From contig OZ271832.1 in assembly GCA_965601475.1 (NCBI GenBank), positions 620,001 through 684,000 on the forward strand: a stretch of DNA of 64,000 nucleotides, written 5' to 3'. Origin of the DNA: JAWPMT01 sp965601475. GTDB lineage: Bacteria > Bacteroidota > Bacteroidia > Cytophagales > Cyclobacteriaceae. Both the position numbers and the translations under genes were made by a program. Shown piece after piece: positions 34,529-43,973 of this stretch (the stretch's first letter is position 1; every line of letters begins with the position of its first letter). Under the pieces are notes generated by a model, which was given only the letters and a program-made list of their open reading frames with translations, had not been told where the DNA came from and did no database searches.

Positions 34529-34952
34529 TTTCAGGTCGATTGAGACGGATCATTCGTGTGATTTCGTCTACGAAGATAATATTTATTCGCAGGTGTGTCT
34601 CAGGAAGTAGGTTCCCCACCCGCTCCGGCCACTCTACAAAGCAATAATTATTGGAGTAGAAGTAATCCTCGACTCCGATATCGATGGCTTCGGTCTCTTC
34701 CTTGATGCGATAGAAGTCGAAGTGATAAATCGGACCATTATCACCGCTATTGTATTCATTTACGATGGAAAAGGTAGGGGAACTCATGTCATCCCCAACT
34801 CCCAAGGCTTCACAAATCGCCTTGATAAGGGTGGTCTTACCTGCTCCCATTTCCCCATAGAAGGTCCAAACCCTGACTGAACCTGCCACATCGATCAACT
34901 GCGCAGCAACATCTTCCAGATCTGCCGTCCGAAAGGGCCCAATTTCGATCAT
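34515..34952 (-). CDS. tsaE: tRNA N6-threonylcarbamoyladenosine biosynthesis ATPase TsaE
   Basis: TsaE is the ATPase that cycles the TsaB-TsaD complex during t6A37 modification of tRNA. The Walker A motif is GEMGAGKTTLIKAIC, with SSPTFSIVNEY and HFDFYRI following, and YCFVEWPERV near the end; all are family signatures. Its 145 residues are typical. Start overlaps the porX stop by 4 nt and its end overlaps the dehydrogenase gene, so the three are co-transcribed. Confidence 0.95.
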   Translation of the reverse strand: MIEIGPFRTADLEDVAAQLIDVAGSVRVWTFYGEMGAGKTTLIKAICEALGVGDDMSSPTFSIVNEYNSGDNGPIYHFDFYRIKEETEAIDIGVEDYFYSNNYCFVEWPERVGNLLPETHLRINIIFVDEITRMIRLNRPESGES

Positions 34953-36499
34953 TTAGGTGTCAGGGTGACAAAAGGCACAATCATTTCTTCCAGGCTTATG
35001 CCCCCATGTTGAAAAGTGTCTTTGTAATAATTGACGTAGTAGTTGAAATTGTTGGGGTAAGCGAAAAAATAGTCCTCACTTGCAAATGCAAATGAAGTAC
35101 TCACATTGGTTTTGGGAAGATGCAATTCTTCGGGGTGTCGGGATGAAAATAAAGCATCCTCGTCGAAAGCCAGGTTCTTGCCCGCCTTGTACCTCAGGTT
35201 GGTATTGGTCTTGCGATCTCCGATAATTTTTTCTGGCCGTTTCACTCGCACTGTGCCGTGGTCTGTGGTGATCATAACCTTCACTCGCTTTTCCGCCAGA
35301 CGCTTAAGAAGGTCAAAGAGCGAAGAATGAGTGAACCATGTCAGCGTCAGTGCCCGGTATGCGGATTCGTCGGGTGCCAGTTGACGGATCATTTGCATGT
35401 CCGTTCGTGCATGGGACAGCATATCAACAAAGTTGAAGACTATGGCATTGAGTGGATTCGACATCATATTTTGCACGTTCTCAACAAGCTGCTTGCCTTC
35501 ATGGGCATGTATGATCTTGTTGTATGAAAACCGAATATCAAGTCGTTCCTTTTTCAAGTGACGCCTTAGGAGTTCTTCTTCATTTGCATTCTTTCCTTCC
35601 TCCTGGTCCTCGCCAACCCAAAGATCCGGGTGGTATTTCTGAATGGCCGAGGGCATCAAACCGGCAAAAAGAGCATTTCTGGCGTAGGCGGTTGTCGTTG
35701 GAAGTATGGCGTAATAGAGTTGCTTGTCGTCTACCTCAAACATTTTGGCTATTTCCGCTTCCATGATTTCCCACTGGTCGAGCCTCAAATTGTCAATCAC
35801 GATGAGAAAAGTCGTCTCAGATTCTGCCACCTGCGGGAATACCAGTTTCTTTAGCACCTGATGCGAAAGCAACGGTCGCTCAATATCAGGATCATTCAAC
35901 CAATCAACATAGGTCTGCTGGATGAACTTCGAGAAATTGCTGTTGGCCTCATTTTTCTGCATCTGGAAGACCTCCGACATACTCTTGTCTTCAGTATTGT
36001 CGATTTCAATTTCCCAATAAACCAATTTCTTGTAGAGTTCACACCAGGATTGAAAATCGTCCACCTCATTGAGCTCCATGCTGAGGTTTCTAAACTCCTG
36101 CTGGTAGCTCAGGTTGGTTTTTTCAGAGATGATCCTTTGATTTTCCAGAATCTTCTTCGCTGAGAGCAATATCTGATTGGGGTTGAGCGGCTTGATGAGG
36201 TAATCTGCGATTTTCGAGCCAATCGCCTCCTCCATGATGTATTCCTCCTCACTCTTAGTGATCATCACCACAGGCAGATTGGGGTGAGTAGATTTGATGT
36301 AGTTCAGCGTCTCCAAACCCGACATTCCTGGCATGTTTTCGTCCAAGAAGACTGCATCGAAGGTATGATGATCGATTTGTTCCAGGGCGTCCGTACCACT
36401 CTTCACCGGTACGACATCGTACCCCTTATTGTTGAGGAAAAGGATATGTGGCTTCAGCAGATCAATTTCATCATCTGCCCATAAGATCTTGTAGTTCAT
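34949..36499 (-). CDS. porX: PorX-type response regulator with PglZ domain (type IX secretion control)
   Basis: An N-terminal receiver domain (1-120) has the phosphorylated aspartate D53 in AVFLDENMPG, K105-like lysine in DYLIKPLNP and acidic pair ADDE. The rest is a PglZ (alkaline-phosphatase-fold) domain: LIVIDNLRLDQW, ILPTTTAYARNALFAG, VFNFVDMLSHAR and MITTDHGTVRV are its metal-binding motifs. Full-length match to PorX, which with PorY and a sigma factor controls type IX secretion and gliding in Bacteroidota. First gene of porX-tsaE-dehydrogenase. Confidence 0.93.
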   Translation of the reverse strand: MNYKILWADDEIDLLKPHILFLNNKGYDVVPVKSGTDALEQIDHHTFDAVFLDENMPGMSGLETLNYIKSTHPNLPVVMITKSEEEYIMEEAIGSKIADYLIKPLNPNQILLSAKKILENQRIISEKTNLSYQQEFRNLSMELNEVDDFQSWCELYKKLVYWEIEIDNTEDKSMSEVFQMQKNEANSNFSKFIQQTYVDWLNDPDIERPLLSHQVLKKLVFPQVAESETTFLIVIDNLRLDQWEIMEAEIAKMFEVDDKQLYYAILPTTTAYARNALFAGLMPSAIQKYHPDLWVGEDQEEGKNANEEELLRRHLKKERLDIRFSYNKIIHAHEGKQLVENVQNMMSNPLNAIVFNFVDMLSHARTDMQMIRQLAPDESAYRALTLTWFTHSSLFDLLKRLAEKRVKVMITTDHGTVRVKRPEKIIGDRKTNTNLRYKAGKNLAFDEDALFSSRHPEELHLPKTNVSTSFAFASEDYFFAYPNNFNYYVNYYKDTFQHGGISLEEMIVPFVTLTPK

Positions 36500-36722
36500 T
36501 CCTTCAAAGGTTAGCTCAGACCCGCTACTGGTGAAAGCTTATTTCATGCTATTTAAGCATTCTTTCGTACATCGACTCATTCCTGAAAAGGAAATAAGGC
36601 CAATGCCGTGGATCTTTGCGATTCGGAGAAAATGCCACAAGATCCGAGCCAAAAAGACATACCTCCGAAAATCCTTGAAGCGTGCGTGCCTGTCCCCGGA
36701 ATTCACTCCAGCCTTGCCTCCC

Positions 36723-38156
36723 TTACTCTACCACATTAACGCGCATCATATTGGTATGTCCTTGCCAGTGGGACGGCATTGATGCCGTGTTGATGAAGAC
36801 ATCCCCTTTTTCCAAATAACCTCCCTCGACCAGCCGCCTTTCAATGGTCTCCAGGGTGTCGTCAATATTTTTTTGCTCATCAAAATAGAAAGCAGTAACG
36901 CCCCATATCAAGCTCACCTGACGAAGCAGGTACTTGTCATTGGTGAACAGGAACAAGTCAGCCTTGGGTCGATGCATGGCCAGCTTGTAGCCCGTATAGC
37001 CAGATTTGGTCATACCTACAAGGGCCTTAGCATTGACCGATTCACTCATTCGGCAGGCGGCTCTTACCAGCAAATCATTGAGACGTGTCGTGCTGGGTTC
37101 CTTTTCCTTTTCGTGATACCTGTGATAAATGGATTTCATCGACTTCTCCACCTCAGCGATGGTTCGTGCCATACTCCTGACAGCGTGCACAGGAAACTTA
37201 CCAGATGCCGATTCTGCCGACAACATGAGCGCATCAGCCCCGTCCATTACGGCGTTGGCCACATCGTTGGTTTCAGCACGTGTGGGTCTTGGATTTTCGA
37301 TCATGCTCTCCATCATTTGAGTAGCTATGATCACCGGTTTACCCAATCGGTTGCATTTCTTGACCAACCGCTTTTGCTCAAGTGGTACTCGCTCCATGGG
37401 AATTTCGACACCAAGGTCTCCACGTGCTACCATGATGGCATCCGTGGCCTCGATGATCTCATCCATATTCTCAAGCGCCTCCGGCTTTTCGATCTTCGCC
37501 ACCACCTTACTCTTGCAGCTCTTTGCCCTCAGGCGGGACTTCAATTCCCGGATGTCTTCGGCGGTTCGAACAAAGGACAGCGCGACCCATTCTATATTGT
37601 ACTGCATGCCAAACTCGAGATCCTCAATGTCCTTTTCAGTAAGCGATGGCGCGGAGACTTTGGAGTCTGGAAGGTTTATACCCTTTCGTGATTTAAGGAG
37701 ACCTCCATGGATAATTTTCGTATGCACATCACTTCCATCCACTTTGATGACTTTCAATTCGATATTGCCATCATCAATGAGAATGGTATCATCTGGCTTT
37801 ACATCCTGTGTGATGCCTTTGTAAACTGTACTCACTTTGCGGGCGTTGCCTAACATCTCGTCTGTCGTGATGATCAGTTTATCGCCACTTTCAACTTCCA
37901 CACCGTCATTCTCCACTTGGGAGATTCTGATTTTTGGCCCTTGCAAGTCTTGAAGCAGGCAAACGTTAGTACCCAAATCCTCATTCACTTCATTGAGCAT
38001 GTCGATGACCATTTTGTGGTCCGCATGCGTGCCGTGCGAAAAGTTCATTCGGAAAACGTTGGCTCCTGCCTTTACCAATTCTGTGAGGGTTTCTTTGTTT
38101 CGGCTGGCGGGACCCACCGTTGCGACGATTTTCGATCTCTTTTTGAATACTTCCAT
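36723..38156 (-). CDS. pyk: Pyruvate kinase
   Basis: Converts phosphoenolpyruvate and ADP to pyruvate and ATP. From the ATG at 38156 (MEVFKKRSKIVATVGPAS) there are about 477 residues. GANVFRMNFSHGTHADH, LLQDLQGPKIRI, VVAKIEKPEALENMDEI, MVARGDLGVEIP and ATQMMESM are the complete active-site set. The frame opens 15 codons earlier, but that would overlap the upstream gene, whose stop ends one base before this ATG. It follows the IPExxxVDY gene in one transcript. Confidence 0.96.
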   Translation of the reverse strand: MEVFKKRSKIVATVGPASRNKETLTELVKAGANVFRMNFSHGTHADHKMVIDMLNEVNEDLGTNVCLLQDLQGPKIRISQVENDGVEVESGDKLIITTDEMLGNARKVSTVYKGITQDVKPDDTILIDDGNIELKVIKVDGSDVHTKIIHGGLLKSRKGINLPDSKVSAPSLTEKDIEDLEFGMQYNIEWVALSFVRTAEDIRELKSRLRAKSCKSKVVAKIEKPEALENMDEIIEATDAIMVARGDLGVEIPMERVPLEQKRLVKKCNRLGKPVIIATQMMESMIENPRPTRAETNDVANAVMDGADALMLSAESASGKFPVHAVRSMARTIAEVEKSMKSIYHRYHEKEKEPSTTRLNDLLVRAACRMSESVNAKALVGMTKSGYTGYKLAMHRPKADLFLFTNDKYLLRQVSLIWGVTAFYFDEQKNIDDTLETIERRLVEGGYLEKGDVFINTASMPSHWQGHTNMMRVNVVE

Positions 38157-38157
38157 T

Positions 38158-38589
38158 TTAGAAGAGTAGGTTTTCTTTGCTTTTGATATTGCTAAGGTCA
38201 ATTTTCATAGAGTACTGCACAAGCGGCACTTCTCTGGCTATGGTCAATAAGGTCTCCAGGTTAGGTTCTTCCAATTCTGATTGAAAGCGGATGAAATAAT
38301 CAAAACGCTCCAATTCAGGGATCAGAAAGCGATTCACCTTAGAATAACTGGATATCAACTTGTTGCGCAGCAAAAAAACACGCATGAATTCAGATTCGAA
38401 AAGAAAATTGGAAATTAATATCCTGGAACTGTCCTTAAACTCAATCTGAATGTCACTGCATTTCACAAAATGAAGAAATGATATCTCATTGAAATGCCAC
38501 GCCAGGGTATAGTCCTTGGCTGCACAAACCAGTCCGATTAGGCCAAAATCAAATTCATAGTGAGGATCTAATTTCGTTTTCTGCGCCAT
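38158..38589 (-). CDS. IPExxxVDY-family protein
   Basis: From ATG 38589 (MAQKTKLDPHYEFDFGLIGL) the product has 143 residues. It starts as this Bacteroidota family does, with an early aromatic DYTLAWHFNE, and ends with REVPLVQYSMKIDLS, where the family's IPExxxVDY motif appears in changed form. The role is unknown. The genes pyk and acpP beside it (pyk downstream with a 1-nt gap, acpP divergent) are a common arrangement for the family. Confidence 0.75.
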   Translation of the reverse strand: MAQKTKLDPHYEFDFGLIGLVCAAKDYTLAWHFNEISFLHFVKCSDIQIEFKDSSRILISNFLFESEFMRVFLLRNKLISSYSKVNRFLIPELERFDYFIRFQSELEEPNLETLLTIAREVPLVQYSMKIDLSNIKSKENLLF

Positions 38590-38650
38590 TGGGCTTAAAA
38601 ATAGGCTTTTCAGCGTCGTAAGGGCATACTTCAAAGCTGAAAATAGTTGA

Positions 38651-38681
38651 TTTGATTTTATAGCCTAATGTTCTTTCTTTG
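38651..38681 (+). promoter_or_regulatory. Promoter of acpP
   Basis: TTTG at 38651-38654 and TTTCTTTG at 38674-38681 are separated by 19 nt. They fit the -33 and -7 elements of the Bacteroidota major sigma factor (7 of 8 at -7). The acpP ATG is 30 nt downstream. Confidence 0.5.
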
Positions 38682-38711
38682 CACAAAATTTTAAACCAAA
38701 TCTTTACTAAA

Positions 38712-38951
38712 ATGTCAGAAATTGCGCAAAAGGTAACGTCAATTATTGTTGACAAACTGGGTGTTGAAGAGTCAGAAGTAAACGCAGAAGCTAGCTTCAC
38801 CAATGACCTGGGTGCCGATTCACTTGATACCGTAGAGCTGATCATGGAATTTGAAAAGGAATTTAACATCTCTATTCCTGACGATCAAGCTGAAAACATT
38901 GCTACGGTAGGTGACGCTATTACTTACCTGGAAGAAAACGTCGGTAAATAA
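38712..38951 (+). CDS. acpP: Acyl carrier protein
   Basis: The 79-residue acidic protein starts MSEIAQKVTSIIVDKLGVEE. S37 in DLGADSLDTVEL is the 4'-phosphopantetheine attachment site, and FEKEFNISIPDD and IATVGDAITYLEENV complete the four-helix fold. It carries growing fatty acyl chains. The frame's earlier ATG adds 11 unrelated residues. It is followed by fabF, rnc and nadE, a typical fatty-acid synthesis order. Confidence 0.97.
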   Translation: MSEIAQKVTSIIVDKLGVEESEVNAEASFTNDLGADSLDTVELIMEFEKEFNISIPDDQAENIATVGDAITYLEENVGK

Positions 38952-38996
38952 TACTTTCTAAAAACATAAGCATTACTTTTCATTAGGAGAGACTGA

Positions 38997-40250
38997 ATGG
39001 AACTAAAACGAGTAGTAGTAACTGGGATAGGTGCGATTACACCGATTGGCAACACGAAAGACGCTTACATGGACGGCCTGGCCAAAGGTGTAAGCGGTGC
39101 CGATACTATTACGCGATTTGACGCCTCCAAATTTCGAACCCAATTTGCCTGCGAGGTAAAAGGGTTCGTACCCAATGACCATCTTGACCGAAAGGAAGCG
39201 CGCAAAATGGATCGAGCGACGCAGTTTGCCATGGTGGCATCTGAAGAAGCTATCCAGGATGCCCAAATCGACCTTGACGCCGTAGACAAGGAGCGAATAG
39301 GCGTGATTTGGGGCTCTGGCATAGGTGGTTTGGAGACTTTTCATAATGAAATATCGAACTATGCACAAGGGGATGGAACGCCAAAGTTCAATCCCTTTTT
39401 CATTCCCAAAATGATTGCGGATATCACACCGGGAATGCTCTCAATTAAATACGGATTTCGGGGACCCAACTTCGCCACCGTTTCTGCCTGTGCGTCGTCT
39501 AATCACGCATTGAATGACGCCTTCACCTACATTCGATTGGGTAAGACCAATATGGTACTGTCTGGTGGATCTGAAGCAGCGGTAGTTCCCAGTGGTGTGG
39601 GTGGCTTTAATGCCATGAAGGCCCTTTCCGAAAGAAATGATTCACCCCAGACTGCCTCCAGACCTTACGATTCCGAAAGAGACGGGTTTGTCCTTGGAGA
39701 AGGTGCCGGAGCGCTCATACTTGAAGAGCTCGAGCACGCAAAGGCCAGAGGAGCAAAGATCTATGCTGAGGTGCTTGGCGGTGGCATGTCCGCGGATGCT
39801 TACCACATCACAGCTCCACATCCTGAAGGTGTGGGTATCGTGGCGGTAATGAAGGAAGCGCTCCGAGATGCGAATATTTCCGCTGAGCAGGTGCAGTACG
39901 TCAACACACATGGTACATCAACACCGCTAGGTGATTCCGGAGAGATCAAGGCCATTCAGCAGGTTTTTGGAGAGCAGGCGCTAAACCTAAACATCAGCTC
40001 AACCAAGTCCATGACCGGCCACCTGCTGGGTGCTGCGGGTGCGATTGAGAGTATCGCCTGTATCATGGCTTTGCAAAAGGGAATAATCCCACCAACCATC
40101 AATCACTTCAATGATGATCCCACGATTGACGATCGACTCAATCTGACCTTCAACAAGGCACAGGAGAGAGAGGTGGACATTGCCATGAGCAACACCTTCG
40201 GGTTTGGCGGTCACAATACGTCTGTGGTGCTCGGTAAATACAAAGAATGA
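38997..40250 (+). CDS. fabF: 3-oxoacyl-ACP synthase II
   Basis: FabF condenses acyl-ACP with malonyl-ACP. The Cys-His-His triad is seen in VSACASSNHALND, NTHGTSTPLGD and SSTKSMTGHLLGAAGA. The 417-residue length and ending SNTFGFGGHNTSVVLGKY are typical. AGGAGAGACT a few bases before the ATG is a strong ribosome-binding site. It is 45 nt after acpP and 11 nt before rnc. Confidence 0.97.
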   Translation: MELKRVVVTGIGAITPIGNTKDAYMDGLAKGVSGADTITRFDASKFRTQFACEVKGFVPNDHLDRKEARKMDRATQFAMVASEEAIQDAQIDLDAVDKERIGVIWGSGIGGLETFHNEISNYAQGDGTPKFNPFFIPKMIADITPGMLSIKYGFRGPNFATVSACASSNHALNDAFTYIRLGKTNMVLSGGSEAAVVPSGVGGFNAMKALSERNDSPQTASRPYDSERDGFVLGEGAGALILEELEHAKARGAKIYAEVLGGGMSADAYHITAPHPEGVGIVAVMKEALRDANISAEQVQYVNTHGTSTPLGDSGEIKAIQQVFGEQALNLNISSTKSMTGHLLGAAGAIESIACIMALQKGIIPPTINHFNDDPTIDDRLNLTFNKAQEREVDIAMSNTFGFGGHNTSVVLGKYKE

Positions 40251-40261
40251 TTCGCTGCTAG

Positions 40262-41011
40262 GTGTCACGACTGAGAAGACTTGCCTTTTTTCTGAGATTC
40301 CCAAGTGGGGCATCTGACAGGCAGCTTTTCAAAGCCATCAAGGTAATCACGGGTGAATACCCTTTTAACCTGTCGCTGTATCGTCTGGCCATGCAACACA
40401 GCAGCATTGCCACAACCAACGCCCGCGGCATAAAAGAATCCAACGAGCGACTGGAATACCTTGGGGACGCCATCCTTGGTATGGTCGTGGCAGAGTTTCT
40501 TTTCACAAGATTCCCGTTTAAGGAGGAGGGTTTCCTTACCGAAGTACGATCCAAGATCGTAAACCGCGAAACCATGAATGAGCTATCAAGGAAACTTGGC
40601 CTCAGAAACCTCATCCAATACCAGCAACCCAAAGCTGCGTTGGCTCCCAAATCCATTTACGGAGACTCGTTGGAGGCATTGATTGGCGCTATCTACCTTG
40701 ACAAAGGTTTCAAATTCTGCAAGCGATTCATCATAGACCGAATGATCATCCCGTATTTTGACCTTGAAGAGTTGGTCAACACCATTACAAATCACAAGAG
40801 CAAAATCATCGAGTGGTCCCAAAAGGAAAACAGGGATTTGACCTTTGAGATAGTGGACAAGGATACCAAAAACCGCAATGGCCAATTCGTCGCTCAGATC
40901 TTCATTGATGGTGAAGGCTACGAGAAAGGTTATGGCTTTAGCAAGAAAAAAGCCGAGCAGGATGCAGCAAGAAAAACATTAGCCAAGCTTGCAGAGATTA
41001 ACCTGCTATGA
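40262..41011 (+). CDS. rnc: Ribonuclease III
   Basis: RNase III cuts double-stranded RNA in rRNA and mRNA processing. The 249-residue protein has the signature NERLEYLGDAILGMVVAEF with catalytic acids, TEVRSKIVNRETM, GDSLEALIGAIYLDKGF, and a C-terminal dsRNA-binding domain ending KKKAEQDAARKTLAKL. The start is GTG at 40262; the only ATG upstream, at 40248, runs into a stop after four codons. It is followed by nadE with a 4-nt overlap. Confidence 0.95.
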   Translation: MSRLRRLAFFLRFPSGASDRQLFKAIKVITGEYPFNLSLYRLAMQHSSIATTNARGIKESNERLEYLGDAILGMVVAEFLFTRFPFKEEGFLTEVRSKIVNRETMNELSRKLGLRNLIQYQQPKAALAPKSIYGDSLEALIGAIYLDKGFKFCKRFIIDRMIIPYFDLEELVNTITNHKSKIIEWSQKENRDLTFEIVDKDTKNRNGQFVAQIFIDGEGYEKGYGFSKKKAEQDAARKTLAKLAEINLL

Positions 41012-42855
41012 GTCGGATGCTGAAAGTTGGAGGTGCGTGCCTCAATCAGATTGCCATGGACTGGCAACACAATATCGGAAACATTGTCAATGCCATCAAC
41101 GCAGCCAAAAGCACTGGCGTAGAACTACTTTGCTTGCCTGAATTATGTCTTACAGGCTATGGCTGTGAGGATATGTTTCTCAGCGAATGGCTCCCAAAGA
41201 AGGCTTTGCAGAAACTGGAATTGATCCTCCCCGTCACCGAAGGTATTCTCGTCACCATTGGCCTACCTTTCCGCTACGGAAGTAAGACTTATAATGTAAT
41301 TGCCATCATGGCCAATCAGCAATTGCTGGGCTTCTATGCCAAACACCATTTGGCCAATGACGGTGTGCACTATGAGCCCCGTTGGTTTGATAGCTGGCCA
41401 TATCAGCAGTTGGACCAAGTCGAAGCCTTGGGGCAGAAAGTGCCTTTCGGCGCGGTGGAAATCGACTATCTCGGTAATCACCTTGCGTTTGAAATCTGTG
41501 AAGACGCATGGCACGAAGAACGCCCCGCCTGCTTTCCCAATCAAAAGCCCGATATCATCCTCAATCCCAGTGCGAGCCATTTCGCCTTCCGGAAGGGAGT
41601 GTTTCGAGAAGAGTTGGTCAGGGCGTCCTCAGAACGGTTCGATTGCACCTACATATATACCAATCTCCTGGGCAATGAAGCCGGACGCATGATCTATGAT
41701 GGAGACATCCTCATGGCAAAAAAGGGGAAACTGATCGCCAGAAATCGGCGCTTGTCATTTAAGGATTACAATCTGCTCACCCTTAGCCTAAATACCGGTG
41801 AAGGTGACCAGCCGACTGCACTTCTTGAGGACTGGCGTCACAAACTGGAAGAGGTATCGAGTGTGATCCCCCTTGCCCTATTTGACTACCTTAGGAAAAG
41901 CAGGAGCCATGGTTTTGTGCTGTCCCTCTCCGGAGGAGCAGACAGCAGCTCCATTGCCACAATGGTTGCCCAAATGGTAAAACTGGGATTGACTGAACTT
42001 GGACATGAAGAATTCCAGCGCAAGATTGGCTTCAACATCCCCGAAGCGGAAACGGAGATTGTTCATCAAATCCTGAAAACGGCCTATCAGGGTACAGTCA
42101 ACTCTTCTGAGGATACGCTGGAATCCGCACAAACGCTGGCTGAGAGCATTGGCGCGACTTTCCACCACTGGCTCATCGATGAGGAAATCAGCGGCTATCG
42201 CAAGAAGATTGAAGAAGCTGTGGGCCGTGACCTCACCTGGGAGCAGGATGACATCACACTGCAAAACATACAGGCACGCGCGCGATCGCCCATTATCTGG
42301 ATGCTGGCGAATCTCGAGCGGTACCTGTTGCTTTCCACTTCCAACCGCAGTGAAGGCGACGTGGGATATGCTACGATGGATGGAGATACAAGCGGCAGCA
42401 TCTCTCCCATTGCAGCGATAGACAAGGCCCTGGTCCTTGCATGGCTGAAATACGCTGAAGAAGAACTAGGCTATGAGGGTCTGCGCAAAGTGAATAGCCT
42501 CCAACCCACTGCCGAGCTTAGGCCCTTGTCGGAGAAGCAAACCGATGAAGAAGATCTCATGCCCTATTCTGTGCTGGTCGAAATCGAGGAATGGGGCATC
42601 CGTGAGCGTAAATCGCCGGTGGAAATTTTTGAGATACTCCAGCACAAATATCCTAAGAAGGAACTCAAAACCTGGATTGCCAAATTCTTTAGACTCTGGT
42701 CTGTCAACCAATGGAAGCGTGAAAGGATTGCGCCAAGCTTCCACCTGGATGACTTCAATGTAGACCCCCGAACCTGGTGCCGGTTCCCGATCCTTAGCAG
42801 TGGATTTAAGGAAGAGTTAGAGGATTTGGAGCATTTGGATATTTCAGAGAACTAA
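41008..42855 (+). CDS. nadE: Glutamine-hydrolysing NAD+ synthase
   Basis: The N-terminal half is a nitrilase-type glutaminase with E45 (LCLPELCLTGYG), a lysine in FYAKHHLAND and the nucleophilic cysteine in AFEICEDAWHEE. The C-terminal half is the ATP-dependent synthase, with P-loop VLSLSGGADSSSIA and STSNRSEGDVGYATMDGD. The enzyme amidates nicotinic acid adenine dinucleotide to NAD+ with glutamine as donor. 615 residues, full length. Its stop shares bases with the stop of the convergent cyclase gene (CTAA at 42852-42855). Confidence 0.96.
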   Translation: MSRMLKVGGACLNQIAMDWQHNIGNIVNAINAAKSTGVELLCLPELCLTGYGCEDMFLSEWLPKKALQKLELILPVTEGILVTIGLPFRYGSKTYNVIAIMANQQLLGFYAKHHLANDGVHYEPRWFDSWPYQQLDQVEALGQKVPFGAVEIDYLGNHLAFEICEDAWHEERPACFPNQKPDIILNPSASHFAFRKGVFREELVRASSERFDCTYIYTNLLGNEAGRMIYDGDILMAKKGKLIARNRRLSFKDYNLLTLSLNTGEGDQPTALLEDWRHKLEEVSSVIPLALFDYLRKSRSHGFVLSLSGGADSSSIATMVAQMVKLGLTELGHEEFQRKIGFNIPEAETEIVHQILKTAYQGTVNSSEDTLESAQTLAESIGATFHHWLIDEEISGYRKKIEEAVGRDLTWEQDDITLQNIQARARSPIIWMLANLERYLLLSTSNRSEGDVGYATMDGDTSGSISPIAAIDKALVLAWLKYAEEELGYEGLRKVNSLQPTAELRPLSEKQTDEEDLMPYSVLVEIEEWGIRERKSPVEIFEILQHKYPKKELKTWIAKFFRLWSVNQWKRERIAPSFHLDDFNVDPRTWCRFPILSSGFKEELEDLEHLDISEN

Positions 42856-43907
42856 CCCTCACTGGCTACCGAAAACAATGAAACCTCCTTTTCCTTGCCA
42901 CGAAGGTTAATGGCACCTACATTCCTGAACCTGGGACCTTCGCCATTCAGTTTATCTTTTAGGTCTTGTGAGATCAGCAATTCCTCTCCCAGTGCATTGC
43001 ATTGCCCCTGAATACGCGCGGCGGTATTGACAGGGTCGCCATGATAAGCAATTTCTTTCTTGTATTTGCCGATTTCAGTAACCGTCACCAGTCCACAGTG
43101 TACCCCAGCCTTGAAGAAGGGCTTGTTGCCATATTTGTCCACGTAGTACTGGGCTCGCTCTTCAATTTGTTGCTTGAAGCGAAAAAAAGCCTGCAAACTG
43201 CTATGGGCATCAGCTTCATTCTTGAGTCTCCAGGTGAGTACGGCCTCGTCACCTACGTATTGGTAGATCTCAGCTTCATGCTCCACGACCACGCCCAGGT
43301 CGTTGAAGCAGTCCTGAATAAAAGCACTGTATTGCAAGTGACCTAATTGCTCCGCCAGGGTCGTAGATGATTGCAGATCGATGAACATGAAAATGCGCAG
43401 TTCCTCTCTAGGCTCATAGAACTTTCCCTGAATGAATTTCATAAGGTTACCCTCCCCCAGCATAATCTCAACTTGTCTCAGCACATTGAGGAAGAGGTCT
43501 ACGCATAGTACGTAGAAATATACCGCAAAGCTTCCCTCATCCAGTGCGAAGGTGAGGATGTCGAGTTCGGTACCGAAGTATAGCTGGTAGACGCCATAGG
43601 CGAGGAACACTATGAATATCAGGAATCCCAACGCGTAAACGAAACGAAGTATCAGCAACTTCCTAATGGAAATCTTTCTATAGATGCGCTCTTCGAGGAA
43701 AAGCTGGAAATAGCCCGAAGCGAGCCCCACAATGGGTCCTATGGTAAATGATATGATTATGCTCGATAGAAAATCAAACTTCAACTCACCTACTTCCTCG
43801 GTACCCACTCCGCGGACGATAGACAGAAATACAAACGCCAGCGTCCAGCCAATGGCATAGTTCTTAAGTATCCTCAACCTTCGCTTTACGTAAGACTTCA
43901 TGGCCAA
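42852..43907 (-). CDS. Membrane-bound adenylate/guanylate cyclase domain protein
   Basis: Four hydrophobic helices (about 18-33, 48-68, 85-105 and 128-145) precede a class III cyclase domain. FMFIDLQSSTTLAEQ holds the first metal aspartate and IYQYVGDEAVLTW the second; HCGLVTVTEIG and GDPVNTAARIQGQC follow. In class III cyclases ATP or GTP is turned into a cyclic nucleotide; the residues that set the base are not obvious, so cAMP is assumed. No other signalling gene is adjacent. Confidence 0.85.
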   Translation of the reverse strand: MAMKSYVKRRLRILKNYAIGWTLAFVFLSIVRGVGTEEVGELKFDFLSSIIISFTIGPIVGLASGYFQLFLEERIYRKISIRKLLILRFVYALGFLIFIVFLAYGVYQLYFGTELDILTFALDEGSFAVYFYVLCVDLFLNVLRQVEIMLGEGNLMKFIQGKFYEPREELRIFMFIDLQSSTTLAEQLGHLQYSAFIQDCFNDLGVVVEHEAEIYQYVGDEAVLTWRLKNEADAHSSLQAFFRFKQQIEERAQYYVDKYGNKPFFKAGVHCGLVTVTEIGKYKKEIAYHGDPVNTAARIQGQCNALGEELLISQDLKDKLNGEGPRFRNVGAINLRGKEKEVSLFSVASEG

Positions 43908-43973
43908 TTTCTGAATGGATCATAAATGTACAGTCCATTCAAACAAATCAGATCATTTTATATTAGTTCATTG

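Noticed and set aside
36531..36782. 83-codon plus-strand frame between porX and pyk
   Set aside because: Very basic and runs into the antisense of pyk; no domain; the region is more likely a promoter.
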